Assembly (NCBI RefSeq): GCF_900111105.1
Contig: NZ_FOGC01000001.1
Location: 235,947 to 299,946, forward strand
Direction of reading: 5' to 3'
Source: Rosenbergiella nectarea
Lineage (GTDB): Bacteria; Pseudomonadota; Gammaproteobacteria; Enterobacterales; Enterobacteriaceae
DNA: 64,000 bases
The notes under the pieces were generated by a model. That model ran no database searches. It was not told where the DNA came from and was given only the letters and a program-made list of their open reading frames with translations. Numbering within the stretch: the stretch's first letter is position 1; each line of letters starts with the position of its first letter. The translations under genes and the position numbers were made by a program. Below are positions 23,336 through 34,260 of the stretch, piece by piece.

Positions 23336-24694
23336 ATGAGTAAGATCATCAATTGTCTTGAAACGATACTGCTTCCTTTCGCTGTGAAGATAGGTCGGCA
23401 ACCCCATATTAATGCCATCAAAAATGGGTTTATTAAATTAATGCCACTCACCCTTGCTGGGGCTATGTTTGTACTAATTAATAACGTGTTTCTTAGTTTT
23501 GGGGAGGGCTCCTTTTTTTATTCACTCGGGATACGGTTAGAACCGACTACCATTGAAATATTAGAGAGTGTTAAGGCCATTGGCGGCAGTGTTTACAATG
23601 GCACGTTAGGTATTATGTCGTTAATGGCTCCCTTTTTTATTGGGGCAGCTTTAGCGGAAGAACGTAAAGTCGACACAATGGCGGCAGGATTACTGGCAAT
23701 AGCGGCCTTTATGACTGCTACGCCGTATAGCGTAGGGGAAGCTTACGCGGTGGGCGCTAACTGGTTAGGTGGTGCTAACGTTATCTCGGGAATGATTATT
23801 GGGATAGTCGTGGCTGAGATGTTTACTTTTATTGTGCGGCGTAATTGGGTGATACGGTTACCGGAGAGTGTTCCCACCTCTGTTTCGCGTTCTTTTTCTG
23901 CCGTTATTCCAGGGTTTATTATTTTATCGATAATGGGAATAATTTCTTTTGGGTTAACCCACTTGGGAACTAATTTTCATCAGATTATTATGGACATGAT
24001 TTCTACTCCGCTGGCATCGCTGGGGGCTGTAGTCGGTTGGGCCTATGTCTTACTGGTCCCGCTTTTATGGTTTTTTGGTGTTCACGGTGCGCTCGCACTA
24101 TCGGCGCTGGATAGTGCAATTATGACCCCTTGGGCCTTAGAAAATGTCGCCACTTATCAGCAATACGGTTCTGTCGAAGCAGCGCTCGAAGCAGGTAAAA
24201 CCTTTCATCTTTGGGCTAAACCCATGCTGGACTCCTACATTTTTTTAGGGGGATCCGGGGCAACACTGGGGTTGATTCTCGCTATTTTTATTGCCTCACG
24301 TCGTGCGGATCACCGCCAGATGGCTAAATTAGCATTACCTTCAGGGATATTTCAGATAAACGAGCCAATCCTTTTTGGCTTACCGATTATTATGAACCCG
24401 ATTATGTTTATTCCTTTTATCCTGATCTCACCGCTGTTAGCGGGTATTACTGTGACAGCCTACTACTTTGGCATTATCCCTCCGATGACCAATATAGCAC
24501 CTTGGACGATGCCGACCGGTTTAAGCGCCTTCTTCAATACTAATGGGAGTGTGGCTGCCTTTCTATTAGCCATCGTTAACTTAGGGTTTGCAACGCTGGT
24601 TTATCTGCCCTTTGTGATGATTTCTAACAAAGCACAAGCCGCCCTTGAACAAGAAGAAACCGAAGAAGATATCGCGAGCTCTTTAAAATTTTAA
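23336..24694 (+). CDS. chbC: PTS N,N'-diacetylchitobiose EIIC
   Basis: A 452-residue inner-membrane permease of the lactose/cellobiose class, with [21 protein letters not shown] and the substrate-site segment [15 protein letters not shown]. It ends in an acidic tail ([12 protein letters not shown]). It imports chitobiose and related beta-glucosides with phosphorylation. Confidence 0.95.
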   Translation: MSKIINCLETILLPFAVKIGRQPHINAIKNGFIKLMPLTLAGAMFVLINNVFLSFGEGSFFYSLGIRLEPTTIEILESVKAIGGSVYNGTLGIMSLMAPFFIGAALAEERKVDTMAAGLLAIAAFMTATPYSVGEAYAVGANWLGGANVISGMIIGIVVAEMFTFIVRRNWVIRLPESVPTSVSRSFSAVIPGFIILSIMGIISFGLTHLGTNFHQIIMDMISTPLASLGAVVGWAYVLLVPLLWFFGVHGALALSALDSAIMTPWALENVATYQQYGSVEAALEAGKTFHLWAKPMLDSYIFLGGSGATLGLILAIFIASRRADHRQMAKLALPSGIFQINEPILFGLPIIMNPIMFIPFILISPLLAGITVTAYYFGIIPPMTNIAPWTMPTGLSAFFNTNGSVAAFLLAIVNLGFATLVYLPFVMISNKAQAALEQEETEEDIASSLKF

Positions 24695-24744
24695 TACCGA
24701 TAGGACGCCGACTGTTGTTCGCTCCAAAGTGATGAGGAAAGATT

Positions 24745-25107
24745 ATGTTTGATTTGAATGCGGTAGAACCTGACAACACAGACGTTAATGATCTTGAAGA
24801 AATTGTTATGGGGTTAATTATTAATGCCGGTCAGGCACGGAGCCTTGCTTATGCAGCGTTAAAAGAAGCGAAACAAGGAAAGTTTATCGTCGCAAAAGAG
24901 ATGATGGAGAATTCCCGGCAAGCGTTGAGCGAAGCACATCGTGTACAAACTCAGTTGATTGAAAGCGATGCAGGGGAAGGAAAAGTGAAAGTAAGCCTGG
25001 TATTAGTTCATGCTCAGGACCATTTAATGAACGCAATGCTGGCTCGTGAACTCATTACTGAAATGATTGAACTGTATGAAAACATGAACTCGTTCACCCT
25101 CGATTAG
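24745..25107 (+). CDS. chbA: PTS N,N'-diacetylchitobiose EIIA
   Basis: A 120-residue helical EIIA of the lactose/cellobiose class. The phosphohistidine is in VLVHAQDHLMNA. It carries phosphate from HPr to ChbB. It lies 50 bp after chbC and 10 bp before chbR. Confidence 0.95.
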   Translation: MFDLNAVEPDNTDVNDLEEIVMGLIINAGQARSLAYAALKEAKQGKFIVAKEMMENSRQALSEAHRVQTQLIESDAGEGKVKVSLVLVHAQDHLMNAMLARELITEMIELYENMNSFTLD

Positions 25108-25117
25108 GTAATCGAAA

Positions 25118-25945
25118 ATGATCATGACAACGATCCCTACAGCTCGAGAGCATCAGCTTTTCAATGGACACAATTTTCATGTCTTTATTTACACTAAAAC
25201 GGAGAGCGTGAGTGGACTTCATCAACATGATTATTACGAGTTCACACTCGTTCTAACGGGACGTTATTATCAAGAGATTGATGGGCAACGGGTGCTTTTA
25301 GAACGTGGGGATTTTGTCTTTATTCCAGTAGGCTCACAGCATCAAAGTTTCTATATAGCCGGGGCGACGCGTATTCTTAATGTTGGGATTAGTAAACGTT
25401 TTTTTGATAAACATTTTTTACCGCTGCTTCCCATAGACTTCGCTGCATCGCGAGCATATGCCATAGAAAATAGCTTTCTTGCTTATATTGAGTCGATTAT
25501 CACTTCGCACCATTTTCGTGAAAATCAGTTTGATGAATTTATTGAGTTAGTCTGTTTTTATATCAGCAATCGCTTGCGACATTACCGCGATGAACCGATC
25601 AAAGATAGCGTCCCACTCTGGCTGAGAAATACGGTTGAAGCGATGCACGATAAGCTGAAATTCGGCGATGCGGCGCTGGAACGTATGGTACAAATCTCAG
25701 GAAAAAGTCAGGAATACTTAACCCGGGCAACTCAGCGTTATTATAGTAAAACACCGATGCAAATTATAAATAATATCCGGATTAATTTTGCAAAAAAACA
25801 GCTTGAGATCACTAATTGCTCGGTGACTGATATTGCATACGAATCTGGATACAGTAGTCCAAGTTTATTTATTAAGACATTTAAAAAGTTAACTTCTTTT
25901 ACACCGAGTCATTATCGGAAAATGATAAATAGTTGTGATGATTAG
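25118..25945 (+). CDS. chbR: AraC-family regulator of the chb operon
   Basis: 275 residues: an N-terminal cupin-like sensor ([14 protein letters not shown]) and a C-terminal AraC pair of helix-turn-helix motifs ([23 protein letters not shown]). In E. coli ChbR represses without inducer and activates with chitobiose-6-phosphate. It sits inside the operon it controls, as in E. coli. Confidence 0.93.
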   Translation: MIMTTIPTAREHQLFNGHNFHVFIYTKTESVSGLHQHDYYEFTLVLTGRYYQEIDGQRVLLERGDFVFIPVGSQHQSFYIAGATRILNVGISKRFFDKHFLPLLPIDFAASRAYAIENSFLAYIESIITSHHFRENQFDEFIELVCFYISNRLRHYRDEPIKDSVPLWLRNTVEAMHDKLKFGDAALERMVQISGKSQEYLTRATQRYYSKTPMQIINNIRINFAKKQLEITNCSVTDIAYESGYSSPSLFIKTFKKLTSFTPSHYRKMINSCDD

Positions 25946-26026
25946 TCAGTTAATAAGCATTTTTGAGGGAGGTTATATTTTCAGCACAAGAGAGTCATAA
26001 AAAAATTGATAAATAAGGAGAAGAAA

Positions 26027-27385
26027 ATGGGTTCAAAATTAAAAATTGTCACCATCGGGGGCGGAAGCAGCTATACCCCAGAATTACTGGAAGGATTTCT
26101 GAAGCGTTATCGTGAACTGCCTGTCACCGAACTTTGGTTAGTTGACGTAGAGGAGGGTCAAGAAAAGCTCGATATTATCCATGCATTGTGCGAAAGGATG
26201 ATAAAAAAAGCAGGTGTACCGATGCAGGTGTTTAAGACCTTGGATCGTCGTGCCGCGTTACAAGGAGCGGATTTTGTTACCACCCAATTGCGTGTCGGGC
26301 AGTTGAAAGCGCGTGAAAAAGATGAACGTATTCCTCTTAGCCATGGCTATTTAGGCCAAGAGACCAATGGGGCGGGTGGATTATTTAAAGGGTTACGTAC
26401 TATTCCTGTTATTCTTGATATCGTCAACGATGTGCAAGAAATCTGCCCAAATGCCTGGATTATCAACTTCACTAATCCCGCGGGAATGGTGACAGAAGCC
26501 ATCTATCGTCATACCAATTTTAAACGCTTTATCGGTGTCTGTAATATTCCTATCGGTATGAAGATGTTCATTACTGATGTATTACAGCTCACACCACAAG
26601 ATGAATTAAAGGTTGACCTCTTCGGGCTCAACCACCTGGTGTTTATCCGTGATGTTGTGGTGAACGGTGAGTCGCGCTTTGATGAGTTGTTAGAGGGGAT
26701 CGCTTCAGGGACGTTAAGCGCTAACTCTGTCAGAAATATTACTGACTTAGCTTTCAACGAAGGACTCATACGGTCATTACGCTTAATACCCTGTTCTTAT
26801 CTCCTTTATTACTTCAAGCCTAAAGAGATGCTGGCGATTGAAATGGGTGAATACTATAAAGGAGGGACCCGTGCCCAAGTGGTTCAAAAAGTTGAGCAGC
26901 AGCTTTTCGAGCTCTATAAGAATCCAGATCTCAATGTAAAGCCAAAAGAATTAGAATTACGTGGCGGGGCTTATTATTCGGATGCGGCCTGCGAGGTAAT
27001 CAACGCCATTCATAATAATAAGCACACCGAGCATTACGTTAACATTCCTCATACCGGTCATATCGATAATATCCCTTCTGATTGGTGTATTGAGATAACC
27101 TGTACTTTAGGTCATGACGGCGCACAGCCTACACCACGTATCACCCATTTCGATGAGCAAGTACTCGGGCTCATTTATACTATAAAAGGTTTCGAGGTGG
27201 CGGCGAGTCAAGCCGCAATCAGTGGTAATTTCAATGATGTGCAGCTAGCGCTAAATCTTAGTCCTCTCATTCACTCCGATAACGATGCTGAGCTGCTCGC
27301 TCGTGAAATGCTTCTAGCCCATGAAAAGTGGTTACCAAATTTTGCTGCCACCCTTAAGGATCTCAATGTATCAGGGGAGAAATAA
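26027..27385 (+). CDS. chbF: 6-phospho-beta-glucosidase / chitobiose-6-phosphate hydrolase, GH4
   Basis: 452 residues. The N-terminal NAD-binding stretch TIGGGSSYTPELLEG, then NFTNPAGMVTEA and the metal-binding region VCNIPIGMK are typical of NAD- and Mn-dependent GH4 enzymes. ATG 26027 is chosen over TTG 26006 because AAGGAG (26015-26020) stands 6 nt before it. It acts after ChbG has removed one acetyl group. The stop TAA abuts the chbG start. Confidence 0.94.
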   Translation: MGSKLKIVTIGGGSSYTPELLEGFLKRYRELPVTELWLVDVEEGQEKLDIIHALCERMIKKAGVPMQVFKTLDRRAALQGADFVTTQLRVGQLKAREKDERIPLSHGYLGQETNGAGGLFKGLRTIPVILDIVNDVQEICPNAWIINFTNPAGMVTEAIYRHTNFKRFIGVCNIPIGMKMFITDVLQLTPQDELKVDLFGLNHLVFIRDVVVNGESRFDELLEGIASGTLSANSVRNITDLAFNEGLIRSLRLIPCSYLLYYFKPKEMLAIEMGEYYKGGTRAQVVQKVEQQLFELYKNPDLNVKPKELELRGGAYYSDAACEVINAIHNNKHTEHYVNIPHTGHIDNIPSDWCIEITCTLGHDGAQPTPRITHFDEQVLGLIYTIKGFEVAASQAAISGNFNDVQLALNLSPLIHSDNDAELLAREMLLAHEKWLPNFAATLKDLNVSGEK

Positions 27386-28144
27386 ATGGCGCCTTTATTA
27401 ATTGTCAATGCTGATGATTTTGGGCTGAGTAAGGGGCAGAATTACGGGATTATTGAGGCGCATCAACATGGCATAGTGACCTCAACCACTGCAATGGTTA
27501 ATGGGGAGGCTATCGCCCACGCTGCTGAGTTAAGTCGACGTATGCCTGAACTTGGGGTCGGTATGCATTTTGTACTGACCTTGGGTGAGCCATTATCGGC
27601 AATGCCGACCCTCACTAGAGGGGGGCAGCTAGGTAAGTGGGTGTGGCAGATGGCCGAAGAAGGCCGACTGCCTCTTCACGAAATCACTCAGGAACTCACT
27701 AGCCAATATCAGCGTTTCATTGAGCTATTTGGTTACCCACCGACACATATCGATAGCCACCATCATGTGCATCTGATCCCGGATATTTACACCATCGTAG
27801 AAGATTTCGCCTGTAAAGAAGGTATTCCTCTACGTATCGATCGACCAGGAGCACAGCGGGGAGAGGTAGAGCAGAGTAAGACTCGTCGTTGTGAGGGGTT
27901 CTCGAATGCATTCTATGGTGAGTCAATCTCTGAGGATCTTTTTTTACAAATACTCGATGATTCTCTGCAACGAGGGGAGTCGTCCTTAGAAGTGATGTGT
28001 CACCCAGCCTTTGTTGATAACACGATTAGAAAGAGCGCCTACTGTTATCCTCGACTACTGGAATTAGAGATTTTAACCTCTTCTTCGTTACAGCAGGAGG
28101 TGGCTAAACGCGGTTATCGCCTTACTAATTTTAGAATGATCTAA
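27386..28144 (+). CDS. chbG: Chitooligosaccharide monodeacetylase (YdjC family)
   Basis: 252 residues. NADDFG near the N terminus and DSHHHVH supply the metal-binding Asp and His residues. It removes one acetyl group from chitobiose-6-phosphate, the step that makes the inducer for ChbR and the substrate for ChbF. No gap to chbF (TAA directly followed by ATG). Confidence 0.94.
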   Translation: MAPLLIVNADDFGLSKGQNYGIIEAHQHGIVTSTTAMVNGEAIAHAAELSRRMPELGVGMHFVLTLGEPLSAMPTLTRGGQLGKWVWQMAEEGRLPLHEITQELTSQYQRFIELFGYPPTHIDSHHHVHLIPDIYTIVEDFACKEGIPLRIDRPGAQRGEVEQSKTRRCEGFSNAFYGESISEDLFLQILDDSLQRGESSLEVMCHPAFVDNTIRKSAYCYPRLLELEILTSSSLQQEVAKRGYRLTNFRMI

Positions 28145-28231
28145 GCAATAAAAAATGAGATCTCAATTTAGCTAAGTTTACTTTTACTTATTGCTGCTTT
28201 TAAATCCTTGTTTTGATATTCACTCAACGAT

Positions 28232-28244
28232 CAGTTTCATTTTG
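28232..28244 (+). promoter_or_regulatory. Possible ChiX sRNA pairing site in the chiP leader
   Basis: TTTCATTTT, about 55 nt before the chiP start, is complementary to the AAAATGAAA stretch of the enterobacterial ChiX RNA as I recall it. ChiX represses chiP by pairing in the leader in E. coli and Salmonella. Nine bases in AT-rich DNA is weak evidence, and no ChiX gene is in the window. Confidence 0.3.
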
Positions 28245-28298
28245 TATGCCTGGATATAAAGGCAGTTAAAAATTATTACTCTATTAGGAGTGCTATTT

Positions 28299-29702
28299 AT
28301 GCGTACATTTAAAGGATTATCTCGTACGTTATGTTTATGTTTATCAAGCGGCACTATTTTTTCAGGGGGCATAATCTCATCGGAAGTGAGCGCAGCAGGA
28401 TTTATTGACGATTCAGAATTAACCGGAGGGATCTATTATTGGCAGCGTGAACGTGTTCGTAAGGATGTAAATGATAATAGGAAGTATAAAACGGATCTTT
28501 CACATTCCACGTGGAATGGTCATTTAGATTTTCAATCCGGCTATGCGGGCGGTTTCTTTGGGATTGATATTGCTGCTTTTACCGCAATAGAAATGGCAGA
28601 GAATTCTGACAGTGGTCACCCCAATGAAATCGCTTTTTCATCGAGTAACAAAGCTTATAATGAAGATTATAGTGGTGATAAAAGTGGTGTAGATCTCTAT
28701 AAGGCGGCCGCGAAGTTTAAATATGGGCCAGTTTGGGCACAAGCCGGCTATATTCAACCTGCCGGTCAAACGTTATTGGCCCCTAATTGGAGTTTGTTGC
28801 CAGGTACCTATCAGGGCGCCGAAGCAGGGGCAAATATCGATTATGGTGAGGCTGGGGCCCTGAGTTTCTCTTATTTCTGGGCAAATGAGTATAAGTCGCC
28901 ATGGCACCTTAAAATGGATCATTTTTACCAAAATGATAAGCAATCTAAGGTGAAGTATCTGCACTCTGTAGGCGCTAAATATGATGTTAAAAATGGCCTT
29001 GTTTTAGAAGCTGCGATAGGGCAGGCCGAAGGATATATCGACCAATATTTTGCGAAAGCTAGCTATCAATTCGATATCGCGTCTTCCCCCCTGCGCACCA
29101 GTTATCAGCTCTATGGGGCACGGGATAAAGCAGAGCGAGGGGGTGTTAACGATATTTATGACGGTACCGCGTGGTTGCAGGCGTTAACCTTTGGCTACAA
29201 GGTTGCAGACGTGCTCGATCTGCGTTTGGAAGGGACTTGGGTGAAGGCCGAAGGGCAGCAGGGCTATTTTTTACAACGTATGACCCCAACTTATGCCACT
29301 TCTAACGGTCGCTTGGATATCTGGTGGGATAATCGTTCTGATTTCAATGCGAACGGTGAGAAAGCGCTATTTATTGGTACCATGTATGATCTGAAAAATT
29401 GGAATCTACCCGGTTGGTCTGTTGGCGCTTCCTACGTTTATGCTTGGGATGCCAAACCTGGCAGGATGTCTTCGCCCGATGCCTATTATAATCCGAGCAA
29501 TCGTTTGAAAGAGTCAGCCTACAGCCTTGACGCACGTTATACGGTACAAGAAGGGCGAGCTAAAGGAACTACGCTTTCATTACATTTTACTCGTTACGAA
29601 AATCATTCCGATATTCCTAGCTGGGGAGGAGGGTACGGGAATATTTTCCAAGACGAACGAGATGTGAAATTTATCGTGAGCGCACCTTTCACCCTTTTTT
29701 AA
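28299..29702 (+). CDS. chiP: Chitoporin, OprD-family outer-membrane channel
   Basis: 467 residues with a signal peptide ending near EVSAA, aromatic-rich beta strands and a C-terminal Phe as in outer-membrane barrels. [14 protein letters not shown] and [17 protein letters not shown] are OprD/ChiP-like. It lets chitooligosaccharides across the outer membrane. ATG 28299 is chosen because TAGGAG (28285-28290) lies 8 nt upstream. In E. coli chiP is far from chb; here it is the next gene, which groups the pathway. It has its own 154-bp upstream region. Confidence 0.88.
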   Translation: MRTFKGLSRTLCLCLSSGTIFSGGIISSEVSAAGFIDDSELTGGIYYWQRERVRKDVNDNRKYKTDLSHSTWNGHLDFQSGYAGGFFGIDIAAFTAIEMAENSDSGHPNEIAFSSSNKAYNEDYSGDKSGVDLYKAAAKFKYGPVWAQAGYIQPAGQTLLAPNWSLLPGTYQGAEAGANIDYGEAGALSFSYFWANEYKSPWHLKMDHFYQNDKQSKVKYLHSVGAKYDVKNGLVLEAAIGQAEGYIDQYFAKASYQFDIASSPLRTSYQLYGARDKAERGGVNDIYDGTAWLQALTFGYKVADVLDLRLEGTWVKAEGQQGYFLQRMTPTYATSNGRLDIWWDNRSDFNANGEKALFIGTMYDLKNWNLPGWSVGASYVYAWDAKPGRMSSPDAYYNPSNRLKESAYSLDARYTVQEGRAKGTTLSLHFTRYENHSDIPSWGGGYGNIFQDERDVKFIVSAPFTLF

Positions 29703-29800
29703 ACCGTTATTAGGTAATATTGCTCGCTATTGTCAAGTTCACTATAGGTTGCATAACCCACACGGAATAACATCGCCCCCCCTCAGCGCTATTTACCTTG

Positions 29801-30949
29801 TCAGGTATTATTGATACCGAGAGCGAATAGGCGAGCAATATTCTCTATCGTAAACGCGACGTTGTTTTCTCCCTCTTTCAGGGCCTGATTGAGGGGACAG
29901 GCTTGACGCATAATACCGAATATGGCAGTAAAATTCTCATCATAAAGGCTCTCTATACCTTCGCCTATAGCACCGGCTAAGGCAATCACAGGAATATGCG
30001 GAGAGACTTTTTTTGTCACCTGGGCCACTCCATAGGGCGTCTTACCAAACTTTGTCTGATAATCGATACCGCCTTCCCCAGTAAATACCGCATCGGCACC
30101 GATGATCTTCTCAGATAACCCTGTAAAGTTGATAACGATATCAATCCCTCTTTGTAATTGTGCCGATGTGAAGGCTAACAGACCTGCACCTAAACCCCCC
30201 GCGGCACCTGCACCAGGAACAGCTGCAACTGAAATCCCTAAACAGGCATTAATTTTTTCCGCATAAATATTAAGATTGCGGTCTAGCATTTCTACCATCT
30301 CAGGAGTGGCCCCTTTTTGTGGCCCAAACACAGTCGACGCGCCATCAGGACCAATCAGTGGATTGGTCACATCACAGGCAACAATAAATTCGGTTTTGGC
30401 TATGCGTGGGTCGATACCCCTCGTATCGATATCGGCGATCGTATGTAAATGTCCTCCCCCTAAACCCACCATATCGCCGTTTGGATCCGTAAATTTAACG
30501 CCCAATGCACAGGCCATCCCTTGTCCACCATCATTGGTCGCACTCCCGCCCAAGCCAATGATAATCTTCAACACCCCTAGGTCGAGAGCGTGCTTGATCA
30601 GTTCACCCGTCCCGTAAGTGGTGGTGAACAGTGGGTTACGATTTTTCAACGAAGTGTGCGCAATGCCACTGGCTGATGCCATCTCTATGACGGCTGTTTT
30701 CCCATCACCGAGCAGGCCGAATTCTGCTTGAACGCTAGTCTGGAGGGGGCCCATCACCTCAACATTGATAATTCTACCGCCAGTGGCATCGACTAAAGAT
30801 TGAACCGTGCCTTCACCGCCATCTGCCATTGGAACTTTTACAATTTCGCAATCGGGAAAGACACGTCTTAGACCTCTCTCCATGCTGTTTGCAACGTGTA
30901 ATGCTGTCATGCTCTCTTTGAAGGAGTCGGGGGCTAGGACAAATTTCAT
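29801..30949 (-). CDS. garK: Glycerate kinase
   Basis: 382 residues. APDSFKESMTA at the N terminus, PMADGGEGTVQSLVDATGG and GLGGSATNDGGQGM are the landmarks of the GarK/GlxK family. It phosphorylates glycerate at O2 in sugar-acid or glyoxylate breakdown. No other gene of those pathways is close by. GAGG precedes the ATG. garK and glxK cannot be told apart here. Confidence 0.93.
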   Translation of the reverse strand: MKFVLAPDSFKESMTALHVANSMERGLRRVFPDCEIVKVPMADGGEGTVQSLVDATGGRIINVEVMGPLQTSVQAEFGLLGDGKTAVIEMASASGIAHTSLKNRNPLFTTTYGTGELIKHALDLGVLKIIIGLGGSATNDGGQGMACALGVKFTDPNGDMVGLGGGHLHTIADIDTRGIDPRIAKTEFIVACDVTNPLIGPDGASTVFGPQKGATPEMVEMLDRNLNIYAEKINACLGISVAAVPGAGAAGGLGAGLLAFTSAQLQRGIDIVINFTGLSEKIIGADAVFTGEGGIDYQTKFGKTPYGVAQVTKKVSPHIPVIALAGAIGEGIESLYDENFTAIFGIMRQACPLNQALKEGENNVAFTIENIARLFALGINNT

Positions 30950-31423
30950 AAAAACCTCATTATAAGTTTAGCCTTTACTCGATGGCGGTGAGTAATACAC
31001 AATATCGTAAGAAGTTAATATAGCGTGAGGCTAGAAATTTTACGGCAATCGGTTGTTATTTATGATGTCGGTCACTGTGTGTGGCCAAATTTCCAGTCGA
31101 ATGATGATGGCTGGCCTACTAGGGGCAAGGTAGCGAGACGCAGATGTTGGGGAGTGGTACTCTTGAGTCATCGTATCAAAGAAGGGCGCGAGGGATCGCA
31201 GACAATTTCTGTACACTTACTTTAACTATTTTTTAAGTTGGAAATCGAAAATTGACTTCTAAACGATCCTCGTTATACCTTTCCATTAATTCCACGAGGG
31301 TTTCACGCTATGCCAGCGAGAAGTACTCTCTGAAATGGACTTACTGCACGGGAAGGCGGCAATAATGGTTTACCTTTCGGGAGGTTCCTGAAAGAATAAA
31401 AATCCATCATTGCCTTATAAAAA
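30950..31423. other. Gene-free stretch at the edge of the accessory region
   Basis: 474 bp with no coding segment I recognise, no clear hairpin terminator and no integration remnant. It marks the change from host genes to debris; short open frames here have neither a ribosome site nor a family resemblance. Confidence 0.5.
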
Positions 31424-32029
31424 TCAATATAAAGGCGTGCTATTCGATAAGCCTTGATAATCTACCATCTCTGTACCGTTGAACACTTGAATGTTTTTTG
31501 GTTTTGTATCCAATACATTGATTGGATTAATCTGTTGAGAGGTAATTCCTGCATAGTATCCGAATATATTTATAAACTGAAAAGCACTGATCGGCGTGTC
31601 AATTTGTGTGTGTTCTGTTAAGTCATCTGCCAGAACAAAAAATGGCACATGATAATTCTGTTTTTCTGTATTCCCGTGTCTTACGGGTCTATCACTGTTG
31701 TCAACAGTCATTCCATGATCAGAAAAATACATCATTACAAAAGACTTTTTATTTTCTTTCGATATATTGTAAGTGCGATGAAGAAAGTCATCTAATTTAT
31801 TGATAGACGACACATAGCAATTAATAGGTTCTTTTTCGGAAAAGATAAAACGCTGTGGATACCCCATTAATCTCCTACAAGGATCTGGGTGAGATCCTAT
31901 CATATGAATAAAAATAACTTTTTTTTCTGGCTGTTTTAATATGTCAGGGAGTAGGTCAAGCATGCTGAAATCATCAACTAGCGTAGAGTTATAATCGCCT
32001 TTTTTAAGAAAATAATGAAACTCAGGTCG
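31424..32029 (-). pseudogene. 3' fragment of a sulfatase-fold (phosphoethanolamine-transferase-like) gene
   Basis: About 200 codons remain. YFSDHGMTV is the C-terminal metal-binding motif of the alkaline-phosphatase/sulfatase fold and VIFIHMIGSHPDPCRRL resembles the second-half strand of EptA/OpgE-like enzymes, which add phosphoethanolamine to surface sugars. The frame is open further upstream than the first ATG (31963) to a stop at 32030, so the N-terminal membrane part and nucleophile Thr are missing. Beyond about 32030 the sequence belongs to a different, oppositely oriented gene, so a rearrangement removed the 5' end. Confidence 0.65.
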
Positions 32030-32046
32030 CTAAAGAAAGTCCCTGA

Positions 32047-32543
32047 GGTTCCTATAGCTGGATTAACGGTAACTGTGGAGATGTTGATACACAAAAATTC
32101 AGAGGTAGAGGGTTTAAAATGCTAACTGGCCTTGACACATATTCAAGCTATTGGGTATATCGAGGTTGGTTGTCAAAAACTGACTTCGATAAATATTGGT
32201 GGGATGACCCGGAGTACAAGAAAAAAATGCAGCCGGCATGAAGAAAAAGCCACCAAAAATAGAGAACCCTCAGAAAGTGACAGAGAGTGCATATAACTGT
32301 ATTGATACGGGTGGTTTTTTTATAGCCGGTTTCAAATCTAAAGTTCTCAAAATTATGGATGAGGACAAATTTGGGAAATCTGATGATGACAGCATTATTT
32401 TAAAAGTAACTAAAGGTATAAATGGCGGAGATAAAGGGATTGCAGAAAGGAAAATAGCTACTAAAAAAGCTAAAGAGGTGATTGATGATGAAGTTAGAAA
32501 TCAATTTATTTTTGTTTATGATGCTTGGCACTACTGCTTTTAG
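32047..32543 (+). pseudogene. Fragment of a lysozyme/chitinase-like (GH19-type) effector, frameshifted
   Basis: The first piece (32047-32241) reads YSWINGNCGDVD, FRGRGFKMLTGLDTYSSY and YWVYRGWL, which resembles muralytic effectors and endolysins of the chitinase-like lysozyme fold. It stops at 32239-32241. The next frame (from 32238) continues the same domain with NPQKVTESAYNCIDTGGFF, so a frameshift of one base separates the pieces; the ATGA at the junction is probably accidental. The N-terminal part is missing. Next to a secreted-protein gene and a vgrG fragment it is best seen as a broken type VI secretion effector. Confidence 0.6.
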
Positions 32544-33252
32544 TTCTTGGGCGGGCTATTACAACCAAATTGATATTGATGGTATGAGTATTCATTTTGA
32601 TATGGATAAAGCTGGATCGGTAAGTGTTCACGATGAAAAATTAAATACGGATTACTCATGCAAATTAGAGAATTGGAATGATTCTTTACTCTCTGGTGCT
32701 GGAGGTATTTCTCTAACTAGTGACCATGTAGGCGTGCTTATAGCATCAGGAAATAAATATCTTGATGTTAAGGAGCTTATAGATTGTAAAGGGCAGTCGA
32801 TCAGCATTCATTCGATTCCATTCTTTAACAATGCAATTTCTTCTGTTATAGATGTGAATTTTGAGAAAAAATTAGTTCTAGCATTGGTTGTGATTGATGC
32901 TCACTTTAGATCATATCAGGCGATAGTCTCTAGGTTTAATGGGAATGAAAACCTTTTGTCTGGCAAGGGTTTTTGGAGTAATTCCCCATCTGAGCCAGAT
33001 GAAAATAGCTTGTTTTACCCTGGTGGTTCAATATATCTAGGGAAAATATCTGTCAATGGAGAATATGTTGCACCGAACGATTTGGATTGTGCGGATGATT
33101 CATTTCCAGGTGTGTGGGATGTAGCAAAGAAAATGAAGGTTGTATTCCCAGAAGATAAAGATGATGCTGTGATTGACAGTAAATGCAAAAAGCTTTTTTC
33201 GGGTGATAAAACACTTGATGAGTTGGGTGGGGAGCTTATCAATATGAAATGA
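32488..33252 (+). CDS. Secreted protein, candidate immunity to the lysozyme-like effector
   Basis: 254 residues with a clear signal peptide (MKLEINLFLFMMLGTTAFSS) cleaved near WA-GY, and four cysteines in the mature part (YSC, IDC, LDC, SKC), typical of a periplasmic protein. I recognise no family. The start overlaps the end of the effector fragment and GAGGTG lies 7 nt before ATG 32488 (ATG 32485 is also possible). Effector-immunity pairs are arranged like this and the immunity protein to a wall-degrading toxin must be periplasmic, so that role is inferred. Strongly AT-rich. Confidence 0.6.
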   Translation: MKLEINLFLFMMLGTTAFSSWAGYYNQIDIDGMSIHFDMDKAGSVSVHDEKLNTDYSCKLENWNDSLLSGAGGISLTSDHVGVLIASGNKYLDVKELIDCKGQSISIHSIPFFNNAISSVIDVNFEKKLVLALVVIDAHFRSYQAIVSRFNGNENLLSGKGFWSNSPSEPDENSLFYPGGSIYLGKISVNGEYVAPNDLDCADDSFPGVWDVAKKMKVVFPEDKDDAVIDSKCKKLFSGDKTLDELGGELINMK

Positions 33253-33481
33253 TAATTTCAAATGGCAATTTATTATCAGCGCATCAATTTTATTGTGAGT
33301 CATCAGTAATTGATCCTAATCTTACTTTTTCATGAGGTGTAAGCTATGGATTATCAATCTCTATTCTCTGAAAAAATCCAATGTACAACATAAATATTTG
33401 AACAATTTCCTGATTGATTAACTAGCACTTACAATCCATAACTGTCTGAGTTGGAGTGTTTTTAATGGTCTTCCTGGGGGG

Positions 33482-34228
33482 GTGAATTTTAAAAAATTAA
33501 TCTTACTTTTTTTCGTGGTTATTTCTTTGCCAACTTATGCAGCAAGCTCGTTGAAAAAATCATGCGGAGTACTGATCAACTAGGGAGGTGATACATTTTT
33601 ATTTTACGATAAGAATGGTGTCAAAGAGTTTGAAACGAAAAAGAAAGATCAGCGGTTAATGTCGAAAAAATATTCATGTGCATGTATGTCTTATAAATCT
33701 GAGAATGAAGAATATATTCGCGGGATAACAAGAATTGAATTTGTAAATGAGAAAGTGTGTTCAAGGCAGAAAGAGATAGGTAGAACTTATGTTTCAGAAA
33801 TTGGTCGGACTGGTCAAGGTATACCTCCAGAAAATATAGATGGTGATAAAGGCAATAAATTATATTTGGATTATGATGACACACCACGTTTAGAAAATAA
33901 ATTTTTCTTCTATAAAGGAGATGTAACCACCATTTATACATTTGAAAAGTATGGCTTTACATTTGCTAAATTTGGAGTGTGCTCGCTTGATGGTAAGACT
34001 ATGCAATGCCGAAGATACTATGAATCAGGTATCGAGAAAGGCCGCCTTAGTGAAGAGATTAATTATGTTTATGTAAAAGGGAATTATATCGAGGAAGGTC
34101 TTCATGTTCTTTATGATCAAAATGGTGATGTTGCATTTATTGAGATTAAAAATAGAGATTATAAAAAAGATAAGGTGCTCTTTGATAGATATCCTGAGAG
34201 AACCAAACGATCTTTCTATTTTAGTTAA
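33482..34228 (+). pseudogene. Secreted protein of unknown function with an in-frame amber codon
   Basis: GTG 33482 begins a signal peptide (MNFKKLILLFFVVISLPTYA). The frame then meets TAG at 33581-33583 and continues open for 215 more codons to 34228. The second part contains YSCACMSY, VCSRQKE, GVCSLDG and CRRYYESG, so the mature protein is Cys-rich and likely periplasmic. I recognise no family. It follows the previous secreted gene in the same AT-rich block and may be another immunity or effector-linked protein. A downstream ATG (33659) would give a cytoplasmic product without the signal peptide. Confidence 0.5.
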
Positions 34229-34260
34229 CTTTTAGAAATTTTGAAGTGTGAGAGTATAAA

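Noticed and set aside
31025..31225. A 66-codon frame in the gap after garK.
   Set aside because: No ribosome site, no recognisable family, and codon use unlike the neighbours.
32238..32241. Genuine ATGA-coupled two-gene arrangement between the two lysozyme-like pieces.
   Set aside because: Both pieces read as consecutive parts of one domain, so a frameshift in one gene explains them better.
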